This document shows positions 45,062-54,993 of a DNA stretch of 61,244 nucleotides, one piece after another. Positions within the stretch are counted from its first letter, which is position 1, and each line of letters begins with the position of its first letter. The translations under genes and the position numbers were made by a program. Where the stretch lies: positions 1 to 61,244 of the forward strand of contig JAPLDF010000050.1 of NCBI GenBank assembly GCA_026391835.1. Reading direction: 5' to 3'. The stretch comes from Bacteroidota bacterium. Its GTDB lineage: Bacteria > Bacteroidota > Bacteroidia > Bacteroidales > FEN-979. The notes under the pieces were generated by a model. That model ran no database searches and was not told the origin of the DNA. It saw only the letters and a list, made by a program, of their open reading frames with translations.

Positions 45062-46201
45062 ATGATCACAATTGTTGCCGATAATAAAATTCCATTTTTG
45101 AAAGGTGTCCTGGAACCGTTTGCAGCCATGATATATCTGGATGGCAGTGAAATCAACTGTGCAGATGTGAAAGAGGCTGATGCCCTGCTGATCAGGACCA
45201 GGACCCTGTGTGATGAATCCCTGCTCAAAGGTTCCCGGGTGAAGTTCATCGCATCTGCAACCATCGGGTACGATCATATCGACACAGAATATTGCGACAC
45301 ACATTCAATAATCTGGACCAATGCCCCCGGATGCAATGCCACTTCGGTACAGCAGTATATTGCCTCCGTTCTGGCCAACCTTGTGCTCAGACATGGTGTT
45401 TCATTGCATGGAAAAGTGCTTGGAATCATTGGTGTGGGGCATGTCGGCAAAAAGATTGAAGCCCTTGCCGGCTTGCTCGGCATGACCGTACTTCTCAGCG
45501 ACCCGCCGCGTGCGAGAAGGGAAGGCAACACTGGTTTTGTTTCGCTTGAGAAACTCCTGGAGGAATCGGATATTGTAACATTGCATGTCCCGCTCAACAG
45601 GGACGGAGAGGATGAAACTTTTCACCTGATGAACAGAACCACCCTGGGATTGTTGAAATCAGGTTCCTGGCTGATCAATACTTCACGGGGCGAAGTTGTG
45701 GCTGGAGATGCGCTGAAAACTGCCTTATCCCGGGGAAAACTTTCAGGGGCGGTGCTCGATGTGTGGGAGAACGAACCCACTGTTGACACTCATCTCCTGG
45801 AGATGGTTTCCATTGCCACCCCGCATATTGCAGGGTACTCGGCTGATGGAAAGAGAAACGCGACGGTTCAGGCAGTGCAAAGCCTGAAGGCCCATTTTAA
45901 CCTAACGGTGACTGAATGGAAGCTTTCAGGGATTCCGGACCCACCAGAGCCCGTGATCATGTTGGATTGTTCCGGTCAGTCATTTGAAAACATTGTTTGC
46001 CGGGCGATCCTGCATACTTATGACATGGTTGGAGATGATTTCCGTTTTCGGGCCAATCCAGGGGATTTTGAGATGCTAAGAGGCAACTATCCTGTAAGGA
46101 GAGAGTTTCCGGCATATAAAATCGTGTTGATTAACAACAATGCAGGGATGAACGATGTGTTTGAAAAACTTGGTTTTTCCGTTGTGGAAGATCAGAAATG
46201 A
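45062..46201 (+). CDS. pdxB: Erythronate-4-phosphate dehydrogenase
   Basis: A 379-residue D-2-hydroxyacid dehydrogenase of the PdxB branch, second step of pyridoxal phosphate synthesis by the DXP-dependent route. Start at ATG 45062 (MITIVADNKIPFLKG) matches the family; the GTG at 44933 would add 43 unsupported residues. NAD site GIIGVGHVGKKIEAL, catalytic Arg in NTSRGEVV, Glu in VWENEP and His in ATPHIAGYS are present, plus the PdxB C-terminal domain. Confidence 0.93.
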   Translation: MITIVADNKIPFLKGVLEPFAAMIYLDGSEINCADVKEADALLIRTRTLCDESLLKGSRVKFIASATIGYDHIDTEYCDTHSIIWTNAPGCNATSVQQYIASVLANLVLRHGVSLHGKVLGIIGVGHVGKKIEALAGLLGMTVLLSDPPRARREGNTGFVSLEKLLEESDIVTLHVPLNRDGEDETFHLMNRTTLGLLKSGSWLINTSRGEVVAGDALKTALSRGKLSGAVLDVWENEPTVDTHLLEMVSIATPHIAGYSADGKRNATVQAVQSLKAHFNLTVTEWKLSGIPDPPEPVIMLDCSGQSFENIVCRAILHTYDMVGDDFRFRANPGDFEMLRGNYPVRREFPAYKIVLINNNAGMNDVFEKLGFSVVEDQK

Positions 46202-46229
46202 AAGATGAGGAGTTAAAAACGCTCTGCAG

Positions 46230-46970
46230 TTAAATAACCTTTGCACACATAAACTCCCTGTTCATCCGGGCAATGTTTGAGCGTGAAATAAGTTTCGGAC
46301 ATTCTGCCTCGCAGGCATATGTATTTGTGCAATTGCCGAAGCCCAGTTCATCCATCATCTTCACCATCTTTTTAACCCGCTGTTTGGCTTCAACCTGGCC
46401 TTGAGGCAGAAGGGCAAATTGGGAAACCTTGGCCGATACGAAGAGCATCGCAGAGGCATTCTTACAGGCAGCCACACAGGCGCCACAGCCAATGCAGGCT
46501 GCCGCATCCATGGCCAGTTCCGAGTTTTCCTTGCCAACCAGGATATTGTTGGCTTCGGCGGCGCCACCGGTATTCACAGAAACATATCCACCCTCCTGGA
46601 TGATTTTATCAAAAGCCGAACGGTCAACCATCAGGTCCCTGATCACCGGGAACGGCCTGGCACGCCATGGTTCAATGACAATGGTGTCGCCATCCTTGAA
46701 CTTCCGCATATGAAGCTGGCATGCGGTTACCGCATCGTCGGGGCCATGGGGACGGCCATTGATGTACAAACTGCACATCCCGCAGATCCCTTCGCGGCAG
46801 TCGTGGTCAAAAACCACAGGCTCTTCATTCTTCTGGATGAGCTGTTCATTGAGAATGTCCAGCATCTCCAGGAAAGAACAGTTCGGGGAAATATTTTTCA
46901 ATGAATAGGTGACAAACTTACCGGTGGATTTTGCATCCTTCTGCCGCCAGATTTTTAAGATAAGATCCAT
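46230..46970 (-). CDS. sdhB: Succinate dehydrogenase/fumarate reductase iron-sulfur subunit
   Basis: A 246-residue subunit that passes electrons between flavin and heme. [2Fe-2S] ligands lie in [12 protein letters not shown] with a later Cys; the second and third clusters use [11 protein letters not shown] and [12 protein letters not shown]. It is the last gene of the sdhC-sdhA-sdhB operon. Direction (succinate oxidation or fumarate reduction) cannot be told from sequence. Confidence 0.95.
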   Translation of the reverse strand: MDLILKIWRQKDAKSTGKFVTYSLKNISPNCSFLEMLDILNEQLIQKNEEPVVFDHDCREGICGMCSLYINGRPHGPDDAVTACQLHMRKFKDGDTIVIEPWRARPFPVIRDLMVDRSAFDKIIQEGGYVSVNTGGAAEANNILVGKENSELAMDAAACIGCGACVAACKNASAMLFVSAKVSQFALLPQGQVEAKQRVKKMVKMMDELGFGNCTNTYACEAECPKLISRSNIARMNREFMCAKVI

Positions 46971-47005
46971 ATCAGTTCAAAATTCAAACATGTGACTACT
47001 GGTCC

Positions 47006-47047
47006 TTCGATATTCGACATTCGTTGTTCGATATTCGAAATTCTTTT
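47006..47047. repeat. TTCGATA heptamer array, six units
   Basis: TTCGATA, TTCGACA, TTCGTTG, TTCGATA, TTCGAAA and TTCTTTT at 7-bp steps in the gap between sdhA and sdhB. It reaches the sdhA stop codon (47046-47048). Confidence 0.8.
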
Positions 47048-48983
47048 ATTTGTAAACCCTCTGCTTCACCTCAATCTCTTCATAAGCAAGGTCTTCCTTG
47101 TGCAACTTGAACTGGCCTTCTGAAATATATTCCCATGCCGCAACATATTTGTAGTCGTCGTCATTGCGCTTGCACTCACCCTCTTCGGTCTGGTACTCTT
47201 CACGGAAATGACCGCCGCAGCTTTCGTTCCTGTCCAGGGCATCAAAGGCAAGCAGTTCGCCCAGTTCGAGGAAATCGGCAACACGGTTGGCTTTTTCAAG
47301 CTCAACATTCAGTTCGTTGATCGTTCCGGGGATTTTCACATCCTTCCAGAATTCAGCCCTTAATTTGCGGATAAGGTCAATGGCCATTTTCAAGCCTGCT
47401 TCGTTGCGCGCCATGCCCACATATTCCCACATGATCTTTCCAAGTTCCTTATGGAAATGGTCGACCGACTTGGTTCCTTTCACGCCCATCAGTTTCTCGA
47501 GACGTGTCTGAACCGCTTTTTCTGCTTCGGCGAATTCAGCCTTGTCCGTTGACATCCGTGCCACGCGGATTTCACCCGCAAGGTAATTCTGGATGGTGTA
47601 GGGCAGCACGAAATAACCGTCAGCAAGTCCCTGCATCAGGGCCGAAGCGCCCAGGCGGTTTGCGCCATGGTCTGAGAAGTTGGCTTCACCTGCAGCAAAC
47701 AGGCCGGTAACGGATGTTTGCAGTTCATAATCCACCCAGGTGCCGCCCATGGTGTAATGCACGGCAGGATAGATCATCATCGGGTTAACATAAGGATTTT
47801 CATCCACGATCTTTTCATACATCTGGAAGAGGTTGCCGTAACGCTCTTCGATCACATGCTTTCCGAGACGAGCGATAGACTCCCTGAAATCAAGGAACAC
47901 GGCAAGCCCGGTTGAACCAACACCAAAGCCAGCATCGCAGCGCTCCTTGGCAGCGCGTGAGGCCACATCCCGGGGCACGAGGTTCCCGAAGGCCGGGTAA
48001 CGGCGCTCGAGGAAGTAGTCGCGGTTTTCTTCGGCAATATCGTTGGCCTTCAGCTTCCCGTTGCGGTGAGCCTCGGCATCTTCTTTTCTTTTCGGAACCC
48101 AGATGCGGCCGTCATTGCGAAGGCTTTCGCTCATCAGGGTGAGTTTCGACTGGTAATCGCCATGCACCGGGATGCAGGTGGGATGGATCTGTGTAAAGCA
48201 GGGATTTGCAAGGTAGGCTCCCTTTTTAAATATCTGCCAGATGGCGCTGGTGTTCGAGCCCATGGCGTTGGTGGAGAGGTAAAAGACATTCCCGTACCCG
48301 CCGGTGGCAACCACCACGGCATGCCCGAAATGGCGTTCCAGTTTACCGGTGATCAGGTCGCGGGCGATGATGCCGCGTGCTTTCCCGTCAACAAGCACCA
48401 CATCCATCATTTCATGGCGTTCGTAAAGTTTCACTGTTCCCAGTTTGATCTGGCGGCTGAGGGCGCCATAGGCGCCTAGCAGCAGTTGCTGCCCGGTTTG
48501 CCCGCGGGCAAAAAAGGTACGCGAAACCTGGGCGCCGCCAAATGAACGGTTTTCAAGCGATCCGCCATATTCCCTGGCAAACGGAACGCCCTGTGCCACG
48601 CACTGGTCGATGATGTTGTTGCTCACCTCGGCAAGCCGGTATACATTCGATTCACGGGCCCTGTAATCACCACCCTTGATGGTGTCATAGAAAAGACGAT
48701 AAATGCTGTCTCCGTCATTCGGATAGTTCTTGGCAGCGTTGATCCCGCCCTGGGCGGCAATGCTGTGCGCCCGGCGCGGTGAATCCTGGTAACAGAAAAT
48801 CTTTACGTTGAAGCCCATCTCGCCGAGTGAAGCCGCAGCAGCCGAACCGGCCAGGCCGGTACCCACGATGATGATGTCGAGTTTGCGCTTGTTGCTTGGG
48901 TTTACGAGGTTCTGATGGTCTTTATAATGTGTCCATTTTGAGGTCAGCGGACCTTTGGGAATCTTTGAATTTAATTCTGCCAT
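47046..48983 (-). CDS. sdhA: Succinate dehydrogenase/fumarate reductase flavoprotein subunit
   Basis: A 645-residue flavoprotein. FAD motif [18 protein letters not shown], the covalent-FAD His in [28 protein letters not shown], and the substrate-site region [12 protein letters not shown]. Start at 48983 (MAELNSKIP), 5 bp after sdhC; the frame open to 49265 overlaps sdhC and is not used. Of the type B/Wolinella-like class with a single membrane anchor. Confidence 0.95.
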   Translation of the reverse strand: MAELNSKIPKGPLTSKWTHYKDHQNLVNPSNKRKLDIIIVGTGLAGSAAAASLGEMGFNVKIFCYQDSPRRAHSIAAQGGINAAKNYPNDGDSIYRLFYDTIKGGDYRARESNVYRLAEVSNNIIDQCVAQGVPFAREYGGSLENRSFGGAQVSRTFFARGQTGQQLLLGAYGALSRQIKLGTVKLYERHEMMDVVLVDGKARGIIARDLITGKLERHFGHAVVVATGGYGNVFYLSTNAMGSNTSAIWQIFKKGAYLANPCFTQIHPTCIPVHGDYQSKLTLMSESLRNDGRIWVPKRKEDAEAHRNGKLKANDIAEENRDYFLERRYPAFGNLVPRDVASRAAKERCDAGFGVGSTGLAVFLDFRESIARLGKHVIEERYGNLFQMYEKIVDENPYVNPMMIYPAVHYTMGGTWVDYELQTSVTGLFAAGEANFSDHGANRLGASALMQGLADGYFVLPYTIQNYLAGEIRVARMSTDKAEFAEAEKAVQTRLEKLMGVKGTKSVDHFHKELGKIMWEYVGMARNEAGLKMAIDLIRKLRAEFWKDVKIPGTINELNVELEKANRVADFLELGELLAFDALDRNESCGGHFREEYQTEEGECKRNDDDYKYVAAWEYISEGQFKLHKEDLAYEEIEVKQRVYK

Positions 48984-48988
48984 GATGA

Positions 48989-49660
48989 CTAACGGATAAA
49001 TAAATAGTAAAAGGGAATGATGATAAAGCCCAGGGGAACAACGATGGCATAAAATGTTCCGAAACGCCGGATACAGGTGGTGTATTGCGGATGGTTGATC
49101 CCGAGGGTCTGCCATGCAGCCTGGAATGCCTGGTTCAGGTGAAAGCCAAGCACGATGAAAAGGCATATGTAAAGGATGGAATATACCGGGTTGGCAAACA
49201 ATTGCTGGGCGATGGTATAGAATTCGGGCTCTCCGTCGGCCGAAACGTTCGGGTTGGACACCCATCCCAGCTTGATGAAATAGAAGTTGATGAAGTGGAT
49301 GACCAGGAAGATCAGTACGATGCCGCCTGTATAGATCATATATTTCGACAGGAACGGGGTATCTGTTTTATTGGATACCATGTACCTTACCGGCCGGGCC
49401 ATCCAGTTTTGCACCTGCAGGATGATCCCAAGCAGGATGTGAATGATGAATCCGGCGAACAGGCCGATTTCAAATACCTTCACAATGTAGTTGGTTCCCA
49501 TGAAATGGGCTGCGGCAGTAAACCAGGCGCCCCCGTCATCGCGCAACAAACATAAGTTGATACCCAGGTGCACTACCAGGAAGATCATCAGGAACAGACC
49601 CAGAAATGCCATCCAGATCTTTTTTGTGATCGAAGAAAATCGAAAAAAAGATGAATTCAT
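48989..49660 (-). CDS. sdhC: Succinate dehydrogenase/fumarate reductase cytochrome b subunit
   Basis: A 223-residue membrane anchor with five hydrophobic segments. Candidate heme-ligand histidines are seen in [35 protein letters not shown] and [10 protein letters not shown], as in di-heme cytochromes b558 of Bacillus and Wolinella. It binds quinone and both hemes. First gene of the operon; a -7 element lies at 49694-49701. Confidence 0.92.
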   Translation of the reverse strand: MNSSFFRFSSITKKIWMAFLGLFLMIFLVVHLGINLCLLRDDGGAWFTAAAHFMGTNYIVKVFEIGLFAGFIIHILLGIILQVQNWMARPVRYMVSNKTDTPFLSKYMIYTGGIVLIFLVIHFINFYFIKLGWVSNPNVSADGEPEFYTIAQQLFANPVYSILYICLFIVLGFHLNQAFQAAWQTLGINHPQYTTCIRRFGTFYAIVVPLGFIIIPFYYLFIR

Positions 49661-49693
49661 AACAAGCTTTTAATATATTTGTTCGTTGTTTTA

Positions 49694-49701
49694 CAAAATT
49701 A
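49694..49701 (-). promoter_or_regulatory. -7 element of the sdhCAB operon
   Basis: The minus strand reads TAATTTTG, an exact TAnnTTTG match, 33 bp upstream of the sdhC start. A TTTG is found 15 bp further out, a little short of the usual distance. Confidence 0.45.
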
Positions 49702-49766
49702 GAACGAAATAATTATCAAAAAAGAAATTTACCAGATATTTTCACAATTCAAAATCAATCTAAATT

Positions 49767-51152
49767 ATGTTCCCATCAGCCGTTTACAGCGATCGCCGCA
49801 AAAAACTCCGCCATGAACTTTCCGGTGGAATTATTTTGTTCTTAGGCAACCAGGAAGTTCCGTTCAACTATCCGGCCAATACATATTCGTTCCGCCAGGA
49901 CAGCAATTTCTCTTATTTTTTCGGGTTGGATCATCCCGATCTGGCCGGGATCATTGATCTCGACGAAGGCATGGACTATATCTTTGGCAATGATGTCGAT
50001 ATCGACGACATCATCTGGATGGGTGTCCAGCCAACAATAAAGGACCAGGCTGCCAAGGCCGGCGTGATGCATACCGCACCCCTCACCGGGCTCAATGAGG
50101 TGGTCAAAAATGCACTTGCCAAAGGACGTAAGATTCATTTTGTTCCGCCTTACCGCGGCGAGACCATCCTGTGGATCTCCGATTTACTGGGCATTCCACA
50201 CCTTGAATTGAAGGCAAACACCTCGGAGCCCCTGATCAGGGCCATCATTAAATTACGTATGAAGAAAGATGCCATGGAAGTGGCTGAAATCGAAAAGATG
50301 GTTGACGTTGCCTGGAAGATGCATACCACCGGCATGAAAATGGCCAAAGCCGGCGTGGTCGAACGTGAAATTGCCGGCACCATCGAAGGCATCGCCCTGT
50401 CGCAGTGCGGCCCGGTTTCATTCCCCGTGATCCTCTCCATCAACGGGCAAACCCTGCACAACCATTACCATGGCAATACACTGGCCGAAGGCAGGATGCT
50501 GGTGATCGATGCCGGTTGTGAAAACGACCTGCACTATTCCAGCGACATCACCCGCACAGTCCCGGTAGGAGGGAAGTTCAACGCCCGCCAGAAGGGAATC
50601 TATGAAGTGGTGCTCAATGCAAATATGACTGCCACCCGGGCAGTGAAACCAGGTGTGCCGTTTAAGGAGATCCATATGCTTGCTGCCACCGAGATCGCAA
50701 AGGGGCTCACCAGCCTCGGCATCATGAAAGGCGATCCGGCAGATGCCGCCAGGAAAGGTGCCCACACGCTGTTCTTCCCCCACGGGTTGGGCCATCCGCT
50801 CGGACTCGATGTGCACGACCTCGAAGGGCTTGGCGAAAATCTCATCGGGTACGATGAAGAAGTGCAGCGCAGCAAGGAGTTCGGACTCGCTTTTCTACGG
50901 TTTGGCCGCAAGCTCCAGGAGGGCTTCGTGATGACCATCGAACCCGGCATCTATTTTATCCCCGAACTGATCGACATCTGGAAAGCCGAAAACAAACTGT
51001 CGGAATTTATTAACTATAATGTCGTGGAAACCTACAAGGATTTTGGCGGCATCCGCATTGAGGATGACGTGCTGGTAACAGCCGACGGATACAGGGTGCT
51101 GGGTAAGCCTATTCCCAAAACAGTGACAGAGATCGAAGACCTGATGAAATAA
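49767..51152 (+). CDS. pepP: Xaa-Pro aminopeptidase (M24B)
   Basis: A 461-residue metallopeptidase that removes N-terminal residues before proline. The N-terminal creatinase-like domain starts with MFPSAVYSDRRKKL. The five metal ligands can be placed: Asp in VIDAGCEND and SSDITRT, His in FFPHGLGHPLGLDVHD, Glu in MTIEPGIYF and in GGIRIEDDV. Cytoplasmic. A weak shared string AATCTAAATT precedes its start and also occurs in the promoters of the FISUMP genes at 54994 and 57477. Confidence 0.94.
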   Translation: MFPSAVYSDRRKKLRHELSGGIILFLGNQEVPFNYPANTYSFRQDSNFSYFFGLDHPDLAGIIDLDEGMDYIFGNDVDIDDIIWMGVQPTIKDQAAKAGVMHTAPLTGLNEVVKNALAKGRKIHFVPPYRGETILWISDLLGIPHLELKANTSEPLIRAIIKLRMKKDAMEVAEIEKMVDVAWKMHTTGMKMAKAGVVEREIAGTIEGIALSQCGPVSFPVILSINGQTLHNHYHGNTLAEGRMLVIDAGCENDLHYSSDITRTVPVGGKFNARQKGIYEVVLNANMTATRAVKPGVPFKEIHMLAATEIAKGLTSLGIMKGDPADAARKGAHTLFFPHGLGHPLGLDVHDLEGLGENLIGYDEEVQRSKEFGLAFLRFGRKLQEGFVMTIEPGIYFIPELIDIWKAENKLSEFINYNVVETYKDFGGIRIEDDVLVTADGYRVLGKPIPKTVTEIEDLMK

Positions 51153-51279
51153 TGTGGCTAAAGCAATTTGCGTGAGACACCTGGCTAAAGTCAACTGCAA
51201 TAAATGAGTTGTATAAATCAAGGTGCTTGCTGACAGTCAGTTCTACAGGCTGATCTGAAAGCAGAAGTATTATATATAG

Positions 51280-51338
51280 CAGTCAGCTTTAGCTGACTGA
51301 TGAAGGGAATGCTGAAGTATATTGGGGCTTCAGCCCCA
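51280..51338. repeat. Two hairpins after pepP
   Basis: A 9-bp stem with a 2-base loop (51280-51299, CAGTCAGCT/AGCTGACTG) and a second stem (51323-51338, TGGGGCT/AGCCCCA). There is no T run, so these are more likely dispersed intergenic repeats than terminators, though they could slow transcription between pepP and the next gene. The rest of 51153-51383 holds nothing recognisable. Confidence 0.6.
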
Positions 51339-51383
51339 TAATTCTATACAATTATCCCCGTTGATCAAAACAAATCCAATAAG

Positions 51384-52175
51384 ATGCCAGCAATAAAAAT
51401 CCAGAAAAAAAACATCAATGTTACCGATGAAGGTACCGGTAAAATCATTGTCCTGCTTCATGGCTTCACCGAGTCGCTGAAAATATGGACAAGTTTTTCC
51501 CTCCAGCTTTCAAAAAAGTACCGGGTGATCACCATCGACCTGCCCGGTCATGGCAAAAGTGACAGCATCGATAAAATCCACTCCATGGAACTGATGGCCG
51601 ATGTGGTTCATGAGGTCCTGAAAAAACTAAAAGTCGGGAAATGCCTCATGGTGGGGCATTCCATGGGAGGGTATGTCACCCTTGCTTTTGCGGCAAAGTA
51701 CCCCGGTATGTTGAAGGGATTCAGCCTTTTTCATTCCCACTGTTTTGCAGATACGGCCACGGAACAGGAAAACCGCAACCGCACAATAACAATCGTCGGC
51801 CAGGATAAATTCAGCTATGTGGCGCAGTTTATCCCCAGCCTGTTCCCGGTCGAGGTGCACAAGAAGTTTTCAAAGCAGATTGAACGGATGATCCAGCGTG
51901 CCTCAAAAATGGAAAAGGAGGGTGTTATCGCGGCACTTGAAGGGATGAAGATCAGAAAGGACCAGTCGGACCTGCTAAAGAAAACCCTGCTCCCGGTGCT
52001 GTTCATCCTTGGACAAAAAGATTCAAAAGCACCCCATGCACGCCTGTGGGAGATGATCGCTTTGCCCGCCGTAAGTGAAACATTGCTCCTCAGGGAATGC
52101 GGCCACATGGGATATATCGAAGCACCCAATGAAACATTGAATGCATTGGCGGGATTCGCAAGAAAATGCCTCTGA
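51384..52175 (+). CDS. Alpha/beta hydrolase
   Basis: A 263-residue hydrolase of the epoxide-hydrolase/haloperoxidase-like type. Oxyanion HGFTES, nucleophile Ser in VGHSMGGYVT, Asp probably in LGQKDSKAP and His in ECGHMGYIEAP. Substrate unknown. The next gene overlaps its last 10 bp. Confidence 0.88.
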   Translation: MPAIKIQKKNINVTDEGTGKIIVLLHGFTESLKIWTSFSLQLSKKYRVITIDLPGHGKSDSIDKIHSMELMADVVHEVLKKLKVGKCLMVGHSMGGYVTLAFAAKYPGMLKGFSLFHSHCFADTATEQENRNRTITIVGQDKFSYVAQFIPSLFPVEVHKKFSKQIERMIQRASKMEKEGVIAALEGMKIRKDQSDLLKKTLLPVLFILGQKDSKAPHARLWEMIALPAVSETLLLRECGHMGYIEAPNETLNALAGFARKCL

Positions 52176-52897
52176 GGGAAATGGGGTACAAAACCGAATC
52201 CTCTGCCAACCATATTCCTCCAGCCAGGAATTTTCGTTATTATGATTTGATCATGGCTGCATTTGTCACTGTGATCATTGCCACGAATATGATCGGAGCC
52301 GAAAAGGTGGTCACCATATTCGGGCTCACCTTCGGAGGTGGCATCCTGTTCTTCCCGATCAGCTATTTTTTCAATGATATCCTGACAGAGGTTTATGGCT
52401 ATGCCCGCTCCCGAAAGGTTGTCTGGGCCGGTTTTATCTCCCTGTTTTTTACCATGGCCATGGCACAGGTCATCCTTGCCCTTCCGCCCGCCAAAGGATG
52501 GATGCACCAGCAGGCTTACGAAGTGGTGTACGGACAAACCCCCAGGATTGTTGTCGCATCCCTGGTCGCGTTCCTCTTTGGGGAATTTGCAAACTCTTTT
52601 GTCCTGGCAAAAATGAAGGTGCTTTCAAATGGTAAGTATTTGTGGACCAGGACGATCGGTTCGACAATTGCCGGTGAGGCAGTTGATTCCGTCATATTTT
52701 ATCCGTTGGCATTTCTGGGATTCTGGTCCGGCTCCCTGCTGGTGGAGGTGATGATCATGAACTACCTTATCAAAGTTACCTGGGAAATTATTGCTACTCC
52801 GCTTACCTACCGGGTCGTCAATTTCCTGAAACGGGCAGAGAACGAGGATTATTACGACCGCGATACCAACTTTACGCCATTTTCATTGCGATTGTAG
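52166..52897 (+). CDS. yhhQ: Queuosine precursor transporter
   Basis: A 243-residue membrane protein with about six hydrophobic segments of the YhhQ/DUF165 family, which imports 7-cyano-7-deazaguanine for queuosine synthesis. Typical motifs: PISYFFNDILTEVYGYARSRKVVWAGF, FLFGEFANSFVLAKMK and GSTIAGEAVDSVIFYPLAF. Start at ATG 52166 overlaps the hydrolase; ATG 52181 is an alternative without overlap. Confidence 0.93.
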   Translation: MPLREMGYKTESSANHIPPARNFRYYDLIMAAFVTVIIATNMIGAEKVVTIFGLTFGGGILFFPISYFFNDILTEVYGYARSRKVVWAGFISLFFTMAMAQVILALPPAKGWMHQQAYEVVYGQTPRIVVASLVAFLFGEFANSFVLAKMKVLSNGKYLWTRTIGSTIAGEAVDSVIFYPLAFLGFWSGSLLVEVMIMNYLIKVTWEIIATPLTYRVVNFLKRAENEDYYDRDTNFTPFSLRL

Positions 52898-52970
52898 GGC
52901 GGGTATTTTGTCTGTTCAGGACTTGAAGGTATCAGGTCTGAAAAAATATGCCGCAATCATCTTTTTGATA

Positions 52971-52978
52971 TACTTTTG
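52971..52978 (+). promoter_or_regulatory. -7 element of the secreted esterase gene
   Basis: TACTTTTG is an exact TAnnTTTG match, 23 bp before the ATG at 53002. It excludes the upstream TTG codon at 52981 as a start. A -33 partner is not clear. Confidence 0.5.
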
Positions 52979-53001
52979 CATTGAAAATAAAGGTAAACAC
53001 A

Positions 53002-54150
53002 ATGAAATCAGTAAGATCCTTTTTGATGTTGTTTTGGTTGCTGGCATTCGGCAACCTCTCTGTAATTTTTGCCCAGGTCCAGGGTGGTTTTGCTTTTGAA
53101 GGGATAAACCGGACATACACAGTTTATGTTCCTTCCTCGTATGTTCCGGGCGACCAGTTTCCGTTGCTATTTGCGCTGCACGGACTTACCCAGACCGGAA
53201 ATATCATGATGCAGTTCAGCGATTTCAACACCTATGCCGAGCAATATCGCTTTATCGTTGTTTATCCCGACGGAGTGGGCAATACCTGGAATGTTGGTTT
53301 TACCGGAGGCACAAATACCAATGATGTCGGGTTTCTTTCGGCACTGATTGATACGTTGCATCATAAATACGATATTGACCTTGGAAGGGTGTATTCAACG
53401 GGATTCTCCAATGGGGGGTTTATGAGTTACCGGCTTGCCTGCGAACTGGGCAACCGGATTGCCGCAATTGCATCGGTAGCCGGAACAATGACAGACGGGG
53501 CCTTTACCGGTTGTGTGCCTTCGCGGAATATTCCTGTCATGCACATCCACGGAACCAGTGATCTGGTTGTTTCCTATAATGGTGGATTTGGAAATAAATC
53601 GGTTGATGAAGTTTTGGGATTATGGAGAAACTTCAATAGCTGCCCCTCCGGTGCCGTCATTGTCAATTTGCCCGATCTTGTTCAGGAAGGATCCACTGTA
53701 CAAACGCAAACATGGTCACCATGTGTGGATTCAACAGAGGTATTGCTATATAAGGTGATCAACGGGGGGCATACATGGCCGGGATCTGTCGGAAGCACTG
53801 GGCTCGGCAATACGAACCGCGATATCATCGCCAGTGAGGAGATCTGGAAATTTGTCAGTCGGTTTTCGCTGGATATTGCTACAGGCATGACCCTGAAGCA
53901 AACAGGAGAACTTATCAGGATATATCCCAATCCCTCCGGTGGGGGAGAAATTTCAATCAGGTTCTTACCGATGACCAGGCAGGCACTCCTCGAAATATTC
54001 AATGCCGCGGGAAATCAGATTGCCGCCACCACGATCTCCCCGGGTTCAGGCAGCCTGGTCATCGACGCAAGACGCTTGAAACCGGGAATCTACCTGGTGC
54101 GCTTGCATAATGAGAAGGTAAACCTTACTGCGAAGCTGATCGTCATGTAA
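53002..54150 (+). CDS. Secreted PHB-depolymerase/feruloyl-esterase-like hydrolase with type IX sorting domain
   Basis: A 382-residue exported esterase (LpqC/CE1-like). Signal peptide ends near SVIFAQ. Nucleophile Ser in YSTGFSNGGFMSYRL (residue 136), oxyanion region FALHGLTQTG, His in INGGHTWPGS. The last 75 or so residues are a type A sorting domain (IRIYPNPSGG...LKPGIYLVRLHN), so it is sent to the surface by type IX secretion. Likely role is removing ester-linked groups from plant polysaccharides or cutting polyesters; exact substrate unknown. Confidence 0.88.
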   Translation: MKSVRSFLMLFWLLAFGNLSVIFAQVQGGFAFEGINRTYTVYVPSSYVPGDQFPLLFALHGLTQTGNIMMQFSDFNTYAEQYRFIVVYPDGVGNTWNVGFTGGTNTNDVGFLSALIDTLHHKYDIDLGRVYSTGFSNGGFMSYRLACELGNRIAAIASVAGTMTDGAFTGCVPSRNIPVMHIHGTSDLVVSYNGGFGNKSVDEVLGLWRNFNSCPSGAVIVNLPDLVQEGSTVQTQTWSPCVDSTEVLLYKVINGGHTWPGSVGSTGLGNTNRDIIASEEIWKFVSRFSLDIATGMTLKQTGELIRIYPNPSGGGEISIRFLPMTRQALLEIFNAAGNQIAATTISPGSGSLVIDARRLKPGIYLVRLHNEKVNLTAKLIVM

Positions 54151-54208
54151 TGTGAATCAGGTGTTGGTTCGCAACCAGTCTGTGTAATTCATTTTAATCC
54201 GGTTCCGT

Positions 54209-54793
54209 TTACCTGTAAAAGTTCATCTCCCGTATATACTGCCATACACGATCAGGCAGAAAATACCGCATCTCCTTTCCTTCTTTGATTCCCTGCCGGA
54301 TGAATGAGGATGAGACGGTTATCAGGGGAGCGTCCACAAATTGAAAGGATGGATGCTGGTCCAACCTGCTGATTTCCGCACCAGGCCTTGGATAAACATA
54401 AAATTTGTATTGTTCCGCCAGTGCCTCCCAGTTCTTCCATTTGTGAAACGAGGCCAGGTTGTCTGATCCGATGATCGGAACAAACTGATGCTTCGGATAT
54501 TTTTCCTGCAGATAGGTGAGCGTATCGATCGTGTAGGATGGTTTGGGCAATTTGAATTCGATGTTCGACGATTTGAAGCGGGCATCATCCTCAATGGCAA
54601 GGTTGACCAATGCCAGTCTGTGATGGTCCTTCAAAAGGGTGGCTTTATCCTTCAATGGATTATGCGGTGAAACCACGAACCAAACCTGGTCCAGGTCAGT
54701 GTATTCAACCATGTACGAGGCGATCATCAGGTGCCCTGAATGGATCGGGTTGAAGGACCCGAAGAAAAGACCGGTCTTTGAAGGGAAAGACAT
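54209..54793 (-). CDS. nadD: Nicotinate-nucleotide adenylyltransferase
   Basis: A 194-residue enzyme of NAD synthesis. Nucleotidyltransferase motif TGLFFGSFNPIHSGHLMIASY, VSPHNPLKDK, and ISSSFIRQ-like end (TVSSSFIRQGIKEG). A heptamer array starts 5 bp upstream of its ATG. Confidence 0.95.
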   Translation of the reverse strand: MSFPSKTGLFFGSFNPIHSGHLMIASYMVEYTDLDQVWFVVSPHNPLKDKATLLKDHHRLALVNLAIEDDARFKSSNIEFKLPKPSYTIDTLTYLQEKYPKHQFVPIIGSDNLASFHKWKNWEALAEQYKFYVYPRPGAEISRLDQHPSFQFVDAPLITVSSSFIRQGIKEGKEMRYFLPDRVWQYIREMNFYR

Positions 54794-54797
54794 TTTT

Positions 54798-54821
54798 AAT
54801 TACGAATTACGAATTACGAAT
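54798..54821. repeat. AATTACG heptamer array
   Basis: Three exact AATTACG units and a fourth starting unit, 4 bp upstream of the nadD start codon. Confidence 0.85.
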
Positions 54822-54836
54822 ATTGTGCAACCCGAC

Positions 54837-54878
54837 ATTTGTCACTTGTCATTTGTCACTTGTCACTTGTCAAGGGTC
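54837..54878. repeat. ACTTGTC heptamer array, six units
   Basis: ATTTGTC, ACTTGTC, ATTTGTC, ACTTGTC, ACTTGTC, AAGGGTC at 7-bp steps. The same unit forms part of the promoter at 36515. Confidence 0.9.
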
Positions 54879-54940
54879 ACGAAATTAGCAAATATTTGCA
54901 TGAGGATCCGGAAATCGGAACATGTTTTTCAATTATTTAA

Positions 54941-54970
54941 TTTGTATTCAATCTAAATTAATTATATTTG
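54941..54970 (+). promoter_or_regulatory. Promoter of the first array FISUMP gene
   Basis: TTTG (54941-54944), an 18-bp gap and TATATTTG (54963-54970), a full Bacteroidota promoter. The gap contains AATCTAAATTAAT. The same block precedes the second FISUMP gene with only one or two changes, so the two are likely regulated together. Confidence 0.7.
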
Positions 54971-54993
54971 TGGTTCAAACGTAACAACTTCCT

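Noticed and set aside
44722-45264. Minus-strand frame of 180 residues between holB and pdxB
   Set aside because: No motif, and it overlaps the start of pdxB.
48984-49265. N-terminal extension of sdhA
   Set aside because: It would overlap sdhC, and the residues ([14 protein letters not shown] and so on) do not occur in flavoprotein subunits; the ATG at 48983 fits the family.
51280-51338. Hairpins as rho-independent terminators of pepP
   Set aside because: Neither stem is followed by a T run.
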